From Cladocopium goreaui (Eukaryota; Sar; Dinophyceae; Suessiales; Symbiodiniaceae), in assembly GCA_947184155.2 (NCBI GenBank), contig CAMXCT020001645.1:62001-126000 (forward strand): 64,000 bases of DNA. Reading direction: 5' to 3'. Shown piece after piece: positions 52,012-60,490 of this stretch. The notes under the pieces are model-generated. The model ran no database searches and was not told the DNA's origin. It saw nothing but the letters and a program-made list of their open reading frames with translations. The position numbers and the translations under genes were made by a program. Position 1 is the first letter of the stretch. Each line of letters starts with the position of its first letter.

Positions 52012-52066
52012 TATGGGAATCATATGGGAATCATATGGGAATCATATGGGAATCATATGGGAAAAT
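52012..52066. repeat. 11-bp tandem repeat x5
   Basis: Units of 'catatgggaat'. Confidence 0.9.
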
Positions 52067-52109
52067 GGGATATAATGGGAATTACCAAACTGAAATGGAC
52101 ATTGTTGGC

Positions 52110-52207
52110 TCCATGAAATAGTTGGAGCCTGAAAATAGACAAGTGTTAGTCGAAACTCATCTTCCAAGCCACTGTTTAGCAGGGTCTATGGTAATTTGAG
52201 GGAGGGC
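52110..52207. mobile_element. MITE-C copy, degenerate
   Basis: 'ggagcctgaaaata' to 'gcagggtctatggtaattt'. Confidence 0.55.
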
Positions 52208-52960
52208 ATTGCTATTTTGTGGAAGATGCGAACTGTTTTTTTTGTTAAAATATATGATGCTATATTATTTTTGGTACCCAAATAAGTAAAAGCATCATAT
52301 ATGTTGGGAAAAATGCTATCATTCCTTTGTTTATTTGGGATACTCCCTTCCGCCTCATATGAAACCTTCGTCCAATCACGGTGGATTCGGTGGATGAAAT
52401 AGCGATGCCATGGGGATAGGAAAATAGCCATGTCTTGTTTGGAGATCAGCTTACTATTGCTAGGAAAAAACGATCAAAAACGCCGTATGTCTTGTTTGGA
52501 GATGAGGATACCGGGATACCAATAGGCTTTCTTTGGAGATGGCTGTGACAGGTTTTTTCCCCTGACATCTGAGGCACCACTGGCGATAGAACTCACCGGC
52601 AATGTGAGAATGTAGCCAATGTAGCCCACAGAAATTCGCATTCTAAGCACCAACATTTTTTTTGTGTAGCCCAGTGGAAAATCCATGGTAGTCCAGCGGT
52701 CCTCTAGCACGGAATCCACTTGAGATTTGGGATTCCAGTCGGGTCGTGTTTTTGCTTCCTATGAAGAACTAAGTATACTCAACTATATAGTAATAGATGT
52801 AATAGTACGATGTAATAGTACAGTATAGTCTGTTGTGATACTCAACTCTAGTCCATCTATTTGTTTACTCAACTTGTTTTTATTACTGGTCCAGGTCCAT
52901 AGTATTTACTTAAGTTCTTATCCAGTAATTTTGGACCAAGAAATGGAGCCCCTGGATCTG
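52208..52960. other. no clear gene
   Basis: Moderate-complexity intron-like DNA. 'cttgtttggagat' recurs at about 52435 and 52490. Nothing else supported. Confidence 0.35.
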
Positions 52961-52970
52961 CGATTTCCAG

Positions 52971-53042
52971 GTGCGCGATGCCGATGATGCTGCCGCGAGC
53001 CGATCACCAGTCGAGAGCGCAAAACACCCCCCGATGCGCCCG
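52971..53042 (+). CDS. candidate exon, strong
   Basis: Acceptor tgcgatttccag, donor CGCCCG|gtcaac, phase 0 to 0, 24 codons. Begins VRDADDAAASRSPVESAKHP. Confidence 0.55.
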
Positions 53043-53442
53043 GTCAACGTTGGCGTGGGCAGATGGGAGTTGACCCAGGGGCACAGGGGCACTGTGGAAA
53101 CGTATCCACCTCCAATCTGGCTTAATCTGGATGAGTTGTGGTGGAAATTCCACTTGTTTATTCCACCATAGTTTGCATCTAATCTTCCCCTGTTCAAATG
53201 GTTGCAACTTTTATATTCATCTTCCCATTCCCCTGTTCTGCAACATCTTCTAATCTTTTTTATTCCACATGTTGCGTTTTTCATCTAATCCTCCCTTTGG
53301 ATGGTCCCAAACATATGTAAATTACCCACAACCACAACTGGTTTCTGGGGAAGGTTTTTTTGGGGGGATGGGAGTACTGGCATATACTGGCATTATGGGA
53401 AATGGTAATGGCGATTACTCATCGTAAAAAGGGATGTATATA

Positions 53443-53540
53443 GCCATAGGATCCATGGTGCTGCCATATATGGTAACATTTACCATCAATATACCCCAAA
53501 TGTTAGCATATATATATATACCATACATGGATCCTATGGG
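53443..53540. mobile_element. MITE-E copy
   Basis: GCCATAGGATCCATG to CATGGATCCTATGGG. Confidence 0.82.
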
Positions 53541-53564
53541 ATATAATATATTATATATGGGATA

Positions 53565-53993
53565 ATGAAGACTGACAAAGATTTGAGCAATTATTTGGAA
53601 TTTGAGTTGCAAGATGAATTATATATAGAAATGTCTAACTTATTTGTCGTAAATTGCCCCGTTGGGTTCACACAAACGGTGGATAAAATGGTGGATTTTG
53701 GCCAACAGTTTTCGGGTGAGAACCAGCTGAAAATGGAAGCTTTCCAGAAAATATGGAAGCGCAAAGTATGGAAACTCATGGTCTCCGGAAACAACTCACA
53801 TTTCTGGTGGGTTTTCCATAGCTGTGATATTTTTTCCCGGGAATGTGAAAAAGTAGAACCAATAAAATTAGACACAGACCCGGTGGTTCGCCCACCAACG
53901 AATTGTTTAACAAACTCAAACAAAAGAGATGAACAATTGTTGACGATGTTGAGCATAGCATTGCGGCTTCCAAGAGAACTGTACCGCTATTAG
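53565..53993 (+). CDS. 142-codon frame, doubtful
   Basis: Open ATG frame of normal-looking composition (SNLFVVNCPVGFTQTVDKMV), but AT-rich like its surroundings and without a recognised domain. The opposite strand is open for 121 codons too. Confidence 0.2.
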   Translation: MKTDKDLSNYLEFELQDELYIEMSNLFVVNCPVGFTQTVDKMVDFGQQFSGENQLKMEAFQKIWKRKVWKLMVSGNNSHFWWVFHSCDIFSRECEKVEPIKLDTDPVVRPPTNCLTNSNKRDEQLLTMLSIALRLPRELYRY

Positions 53994-54213
53994 GGTTCAT
54001 TTGGGGTCTACATCAAGTATAAAGTGTCCACAGCCATGAAACAAATATCCATACTGCAAGTAGGGCTTCATTTAGGGTTTACATAAGAGATATAACATCT
54101 CCCACCCCGATGGAACAATAATTAAACCATACCGCAATTACGGTTTCATTTGAGCTTTACATAAGATTTAAACAAATCCCACCCCCATGGAACAATTCAC
54201 CATACCGCATTCA
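53991..54213. repeat. ~78-bp degenerate tandem repeat x3
   Basis: Each unit has 'tttcattt-gg-ttacat' and 'ccatggaacaa'-like parts. Confidence 0.7.
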
Positions 54214-54326
54214 TCGTCATCGTAAGCGTCATCATCATCATCATCATCATCACCATCATCCTCATCATCACCATCATCCTCATCGTCATCATCGTCATCA
54301 TCATCATCATCATCATCATCAAAACC
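54213..54326. repeat. CAT/CGT trinucleotide array
   Basis: (catcat)n with scattered cct and cgt; reads as poly-Asp on the minus strand. Confidence 0.92.
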
Positions 54327-54369
54327 ATTTCCAGTTCCAGGCAAACCATAGGGTCTTGCCTTAAACACA

Positions 54370-55240
54370 CCCTAAATATGTTTCAAGTAGAATGGGAATC
54401 TAGATATTCAACCACTAGACATTGAAAAGGTAGAACCAATATTTAGGGAATGTTTAAGTAATCTAATATTAAACACGTCCTAAATGGTCCCGGTAGACAA
54501 ATTGCAATTCTTTGAGGAACAAATCTGTTTCAGGTCCCATATTTTACCAGCCTTTCTTCTGCTTGTGTTAGCCATTTGTTCCTTTGATGGCTGCCGGAAA
54601 AAGAAAACAGCTGGAGGTTACTGCATCGTCTCAAATCAAAAAAACTGCCTTAAACTGCTGGGTGGTTTCAAGTCTTGTTTGTGTCTCACCCTACCTGACT
54701 CTCCCAACTCAATAAAACATATTTTCTGGAGTGTTGAACGCACCAGCAGAAAACAAACATCTTTACCAGCCAAGTGAACCCGCACAATATGGGTGAGTTG
54801 AAATAGACACTAGGGGTTTTGGATGGTATTCACAAGTTTTAGTTGTGATATGACATGATATGACTATAGGATGCTATAGGTAATTTTAGGGTACTACCAT
54901 GTACTACCCAAAGACTTGACTTGTTGCAAACTCATCATCGGCTGGAATGACGCACCTCCCCCAAGAACTTGGTTCGAGTTGGAACGGAATGGCAAGGATT
55001 CTACTCTCCAGCAGGCTGTCAGTTCTACAACCATTGGGCTTGACCCTGAACATCAGTTATTTGGACTCCAGTTCTATTCATTTGCATATAAGGAAAACAT
55101 AGGGAAACCTAAATAGAGAATTGTTGTTTTCTAGGTCGTTATATAGATCACGTTTGTTGCATAATTGTTATTTTATGCGTGTCAAGTTGTCTATATATAT
55201 AGTCAAAAACAAAAACAGGTTCATTACTCATACAGTATAC
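54370..55240. other. no clear gene
   Basis: A 97-codon + frame at 54484 (FEEQICFRSHILPAFLLLVL) and a 66-codon frame at 54916 are open but lack splice or domain support. Confidence 0.3.
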
Positions 55241-55241
55241 A

Positions 55242-55347
55242 TAGTGTATTTCATAGTGTATTTCATAGTGTATTTCATAGTGTATTTCATAGTGTATTTC
55301 ATAGTGTATTTCATAGTGTATTTCATAGTGTATTTAGTGTATTTCAT
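55242..55347. repeat. 12-bp tandem repeat x~8
   Basis: Units of 'tagtgtatttca'. Confidence 0.93.
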
Positions 55348-55466
55348 GGGTATACAGGTATACATAGTGTATTTACATGTTGGAGTAAAAGAAAAACTAT
55401 AGTCCCAAGCCAATTTATTTCTACATAGTGTGCTTCAAACTCTATGCGGTCGTTGCGCACCCCAAG

Positions 55467-55500
55467 TTTCCCAAGGCCTCCCAAAGCCCGTTTGGTGAAG
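55467..55500 (+). CDS. candidate exon
   Basis: Acceptor caccccaag, donor TGAAG|gttcat, phase 0 to 1. Reads FPKASQSPFGE. A longer frame through the island (SLRTPSFPRPPKARLVKVHK) is an alternative. Confidence 0.35.
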
Positions 55501-56632
55501 GTTCATAAGGCCGGAAGTCGATGCTGGGGTGGACCCAGAAATCCTAAGTGGGAAATAACAGTATGTCAGTATAGTAATGTATAATAATATCATAATATAA
55601 TTAAGCCTGAATAAGCATGAATATGCCAAGTATATATGGAAATGGAATATCCTAATTTCTATGTGGGTTAATGTGTGGGGTATATATGTCCTGTTGTTTT
55701 CTTCATGTCTACCTGCAAAAAAAAAAACATAATTTCGAAGTGTCGTGGTTGAATGGTGAAAAGCATTTCAAACCGTCGCTTTTGGATGGGTATTAAAATG
55801 ATATAGATCATTTCAGACCACCAACAAGATAACACACACTAGACAAGAATGGATCATTATATGATCCGGCAGGAACTGAATCCTGAAACATGCAAACCAG
55901 CCTAGATTATTAGATGAATAAAAGAGCCACATGAGGTACTTCTCGCAAACGATGTAGGGCATCCGAAATTGTCAAACGTAGTCATAACCAGATTCCATAG
56001 AGTTTTGACCAGCATGTTGAAATCCAAAATAATGTTTCGGCGATTGTTTCCCAAAATAACCCATAGTTCGTCGGCGACAGGATCTCGGCGAAAATAAGTC
56101 AAAAAACATAATACTGTCGGCGATATGGTTTCGGCGAAAATCTGAGGAAGGTTCTGATGCATGTAAATGTCAAAATTGATTCCAGATTGCGTCAACAGCG
56201 CAGTAAATTGAAATTGCAAATGGACGACGTGGAGGTTCTTGGGTTGAGCCTCTTCCCATTTCAGTAAATTGGCAGGTACGTCACGGTGATCAGCCGTGAT
56301 ATCACAAGCATTGGATAGGTGTCTTCGTTGGCACCTGACCTATCCATGCTCCAGGTGCCCCCTGCAAATTAGTGAAAACCAATCAGAAGTTTTACATCTG
56401 TTCAGATGGTACACACACACATATGTATATATGCGTATACTTGTTATTCTTATGTATATCTATATAATATCTATCTATATATTCTGCGTCGTTTCGCAAA
56501 GGTCTATACTCTTGATTACCCTCTGCATGGTGAACGAACTGTTTTGCCATGGAAAATCACCATATATATCCATATATATGATAGTTAAATTAACTATCAA
56601 TGGGCCATGGCTTCCATAGTCATGGGCAACAG

Positions 56633-56690
56633 GTGGCGCCGTCGCAGGAACCCGTGGTGGACAGAGGCGGCTGAATGGCAATGCGGCTGG
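56633..56690 (+). CDS. candidate exon
   Basis: Acceptor tgggcaacag, donor GCTGG|gtttga, phase 1 to 2. Reads GGAVAGTRGGQRRLNGNAA. The upstream 110 bp is a degenerate MITE-A. Confidence 0.5.
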
Positions 56691-57123
56691 GTTTGACAGT
56701 CCCCAGCATTAAATATATAGGATTCAGCATATCGATTCACTAGGATTACCAACACGTTATATGTTTATGAAATGGGATTATAATGGTATGGTGAATATAT
56801 ATATATATTCAACTAGGATTATATAACCAACAAAAATGGGATTTAATTTTGAATATATCATAGTGGAATATGTTTCATCAACTTTAAAATGATGTGCCAG
56901 AGTGTGCCTGAAAATGGTGTTTGTTTATCCCCTTAAATGGCTAAAAATTACGAGGGAAAATGATGATTCACCAGTGGAAATTCGAGTGCCTTATGTTCAT
57001 ACAAACATGATATATGTATATATACATACTTCATAAATCCTAGCCAATCTGCTTAAATATAAACCAACATCAAGTTCTATGTTTATGAAATGTTTATGAT
57101 TTCTATGGGTCACTATCTTGCAG

Positions 57124-57193
57124 TTCATTTGTTTCTTCATGCGGAAATCGCAAGTGGAAAAAGAATGTGAAGACTCTGAAGACCCATCGGATT
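57124..57193 (+). CDS. candidate exon
   Basis: Acceptor ctatcttgcag, donor CGGATT|gtgggg, phase 2 to 0. Begins SFVSSCGNRKWKKNVKTLKT. Phases match both neighbours. Confidence 0.5.
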
Positions 57194-57597
57194 GTGGGGC
57201 GCACATGACCAATTCCAGGAATCCAAAATCGCTTCCCTTGAGTGATGCTTTGAAATTAAAAGGAAGATATGGATATTATAACATGAGATTTATGACATTT
57301 ATGAAATTTGCATACTGCATACTATGCATACTCCATAAATCTTGCAGTGGGTGTTGGTCAGTTCTGAAGTGCATTGACGTTGTGTGATGTTGCCATCATG
57401 AACTGTCTATGGCCTTTTGACCAGCATGTCAGCTACAACACATTGAATCCCTTCGCAACAGAGATGAACAGATGCATTCTGTGGTTTAGCACAAAAAACT
57501 GGTATATAACTCTGAAAATGTGTAACGGGTATCCACGAAAAAAGGGTGGCAAATCGGGAAATTGATCTTATTATTTGTGTGTGTCTCAAAATGTGAG

Positions 57598-57725
57598 GAT
57601 TCTGTCGTTACCAATTCGACAAAAGCATTTGGGGTGTCGGGTGTCTCTGAAAAATGTTGGGGAACCATCTGTCCTGTTTCCACAAGCCAGTGGGTTGGCT
57701 ATGCTTGGCTGCCATTTTCCACCAG
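57598..57725 (+). CDS. candidate exon with GC donor
   Basis: Acceptor aaaatgtgag, donor ACCAG|gcaaag, phase 0 to 2, 42 codons. Begins DSVVTNSTKAFGVSGVSEKC, then WGTICPVSTSQWVGYAWLPF. A different frame is open further, to 57856. Confidence 0.4.
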
Positions 57726-58084
57726 GCAAAGTCCCTGCACTGTCACCTGGAGACTTTGACTACGAGCGTTGCTGGCATGGTTTCTTCCATGGCATGGTCA
57801 ATGGTGGACCCATGATGGACCCAAGTTTGGGTAATGTTCAGACTCTGGTGGTGTAGAACCAGTCAAAATGGGGCTGTTCATCAACAAAAATGGTCATAGA
57901 TTGACCGACCAAAATGGGCAATGTCAGCCCTGGATGAACAATCCCTTGAACATGGGCGACTACCTCCAAATAGTGATAAGTAAACAGCGCCCAAGGTTCT
58001 GACTCCAGAGTTGACATTATGGCTTAAAGTTGATGACCCCCAGTTTGGGTGTTTCTTGGTCAGTCAACTGGTCAAGAGGTCGTT

Positions 58085-58238
58085 ACCCTCAGGTATGTAA
58101 CATTATGTATTTACAGGGATCCCTAGGGTCAACGAACAGTTCGATGTGGAAAAAGCATGAAAAGGCACAATGTTCAGGTCATTTTTTCCTAGATAAACCA
58201 TGAGTTTTCCACATCCATGTTAGTTTACCTAGGGTAAA
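58085..58238. mobile_element. MITE-A copy, degenerate
   Basis: TACCCTCAGG left end; right arm 'gttagtttacctagggta' has lost bases. Confidence 0.55.
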
Positions 58239-58556
58239 TGGTATCTATTCTGGTGACGAGGGTCATCATGGTATGGATTTGATCCAAACTCGGCGATCCT
58301 CAAATGACCTTGACCGTGCAGTCATGGCCAGAAGTTTCATATGGGTCGACCTCTTAGTAAGTTTTTCAATGGAAAATCTATGAAATCCAGAAATCCACCA
58401 AGGTCACCCATAGAAACCCAGAAAGAAATCCAGAAATCCATAGAAATCCCAGGTTTTCAGGTGGTTTTCCCGTAAAAACCGCAGGTTTTCAGTGCCGTTT
58501 TTTTTTTCATCTGCCTTTTTCGGTGCCGTGTTTTTTTCGTGTCGTCGTCGTGACAG

Positions 58557-58579
58557 GATGCCCGAGGAGATTCAGGAGG
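58557..58579 (+). CDS. candidate micro-exon
   Basis: Acceptor gtcgtgacag, donor GAGG|gtgaag, phase 2 to 1. Reads RMPEEIQE across the junction. Confidence 0.35.
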
Positions 58580-58616
58580 GTGAAGCCCCGTGTCGCCGAC
58601 TTTTTTGCAACAAACA

Positions 58617-58741
58617 TACCCTCTGGTAATTTAACGTAGCTATTGAAAATGGTCATTAATAGTGGATTTTCCATGATTTTCCCATTAAAAATGGTGATTT
58701 TCCCATTAAAAATGTGGATTTCCCCCATATTAAATGGATAT
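58617..58741. mobile_element. MITE-A copy, rearranged
   Basis: Left arm plus a repeated 'gattttcccattaaaaatg' loop; no right arm. Confidence 0.65.
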
Positions 58742-58855
58742 TACCCTCGGGTAATTTAACAGTTTGCGAACTGGAAAGATCCACTATTTTTAATGGGAAA
58801 ACTCACTATTTCAATGGCCATTTTCAATAGCTATGTAACAAATTACCAGAGGGTA
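58742..58855. mobile_element. MITE-A copy
   Basis: TACCCTCGGG to CCAGAGGGTA. Confidence 0.8.
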
Positions 58856-58969
58856 CTCTCTGCAGTGATGATCATTTATTATAGTTATAACTGGTAAAAA
58901 AAACTGGGATTATACATTCTATAAATGGGGTTTTGTTAGTAGTTATGACTGGTAAATGGCCAGAACTGT

Positions 58970-59096
58970 GGTAACGTTCAAATAGCTATGGAAGCCATGA
59001 CCCATAGAAATAGATGATAAAAACATATAAAAACATCAATATTTATCTAACAATGGTGATTTTCCATAGTTATGTAAACGTTTACTGGAGGGTATG
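58970..59096. mobile_element. MITE-A copy, degenerate
   Basis: Arms 'aaatagctatgg' and 'ccatagttatgt', right end actggagggta. Confidence 0.6.
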
Positions 59097-59440
59097 CTAC
59101 AGATGTTTAGCAGAGTTCACCATTGTTGTTGTCAAATGTTGTAGATGGTCAAACCTTAGAATTTGTTTTTTTGTTCTTGGTTGAATTCAATTGGTTGTTG
59201 GCTACACATATAAATCCCGTTTTTGCTGCTGCAGTCCGATTTTCAATTCATTGCTGGTTAAACTTCACGTTTGATGGTTGATATAAATTACCAGTTTGGG
59301 CTGCATAAGTCTAATTTGTTGGTTGCATCACCATCCATTTATGGTGTGTTAAATCATATTATAAATATATGTTATAAATCAGCTAGTTCAGTTAAATCAG
59401 TTGTACATCCTTAAAACAGATAAATCTCTTCAAGAATTGT

Positions 59441-59458
59441 CTGGTTGGTGGTTTGGAA
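59441..59458. mobile_element. MITE-B left end, cut by retroelement
   Basis: CTGGTTGGTGGTTTGGA, then coding sequence begins at once. The other end must lie beyond the window. Confidence 0.8.
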
Positions 59459-60490
59459 GCCGTGAAGGCCCAATTCCCCTACCAGTCCGGTACGGCCGTG
59501 CTGGCAGAGCGAGGGTCGGTGTGTCCTTTCACCCCATTTGGTTTTGCCATGGCTGTTGATTTTCCTCTTCCTTTTGCAGATTGCGCTGCTGGAACTAGGA
59601 TGACCCTGGTTGCTAAGCTTCAAGTCTGGGATGTGGAACATGACGCCCATCGTATGGTCTCACTTCATGAAGGTACCCCTTTTGTGTTGACTGGATTACT
59701 GGATGGTGATGGTGATTCATACACGTTGGTCAATGCCGAGTTTCGCAAGCAATTTCCTGTCCCGTGGATGGTGATTGACGAGGCCTCTCAGGTGTTCCGA
59801 CATGACAGGCCATCATGGCATGCTTTGCATCAGGTCGTGGAGTTGTGCTCTGGCTTTGGTGGGATGAATCAAGGAATGGCAGCCCTTGGTTTTAGACCCC
59901 TTGTAGCTGTTGATGCAAATGACCGTTTCATGAAACTGTATGGGGAGCAATGTGATGCTGTTCCGTTGGTTGGGGATGTGACACACCTCTCTACTTTGAA
60001 GAGGTTGTGGCCAGTTGCCAAAGGCGCTGCTACGTTGGTAGCAGGATTTGCTTGCCAACCGTTTTCAGTTCTGGGTGACAGAAGAGGGGGTTGTGACCCC
60101 AGATCAACATGTCTGACGGGCATTCTTGCCATTGCCCATTTTCTCCAGGTTCATGCCATCATTTTAGAATGCGTCCAACCTGCTGCTGGGAATGATTTTG
60201 TGTTGGGTCAGATTCAACGATTTGTGGATATCTCTGGTTTCCATGTCTCACAATGTGACCTTCGTTTGGATGATGTGTGGCCAGCCCGACGAAATCGTGC
60301 ATGGTGGTTGATTACATCCCCCCTTATTGGGAAAGTCCAGTTGGTACCATGGCCAAAGGGTTCCACTGTCACGAAGGTTCGACATCTTTTCCCAACACTG
60401 CAGCCATGGGATGTCAGGGATGAAGAAGATTTGGCTCTCAATGCAGTTGAGCGTAGTGCTTTTGGTGTTGGAAATGACTCTTTCCACTGA
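59459..60490 (+). CDS. retroelement polyprotein: C5 DNA methyltransferase
   Basis: Open from the truncation point; no genuine start codon is needed. Counting codons from 59453: an N-terminal region of about 125 residues, then motif I ELCSGFGGMNQGM (130-142), motif II LVAVDAND and a GDV motif III. Motif IV is FACQPFS with nucleophile Cys 201; the usual Pro before Cys is Ala. Motif VI is LECVQP (Glu 239) and motif VIII ARRNRAWWL (Arg 279/280/282). This is the SAM-dependent cytosine-5 family. TGA at 60488-60490 stops the frame before motif X, which lies intact downstream in the same frame. Confidence 0.85.
   Translation, partial: AVKAQFPYQSGTAVLAERGSVCPFTPFGFAMAVDFPLPFADCAAGTRMTLVAKLQVWDVEHDAHRMVSLHEGTPFVLTGLLDGDGDSYTLVNAEFRKQFPVPWMVIDEASQVFRHDRPSWHALHQVVELCSGFGGMNQGMAALGFRPLVAVDANDRFMKLYGEQCDAVPLVGDVTHLSTLKRLWPVAKGAATLVAGFACQPFSVLGDRRGGCDPRSTCLTGILAIAHFLQVHAIILECVQPAAGNDFVLGQIQRFVDISGFHVSQCDLRLDDVWPARRNRAWWLITSPLIGKVQLVPWPKGSTVTKVRHLFPTLQPWDVRDEEDLALNAVERSAFGVGNDSFH

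Noticed and set aside
54168..54368. Minus-strand poly-Asp frame
   Set aside because: Direct translation of a CAT trinucleotide array.
59453..59455. Start codon of the methyltransferase frame
   Set aside because: The triplet is TTG inside MITE-B; the coding sequence is cut off at its 5' end and has no native start in the window.
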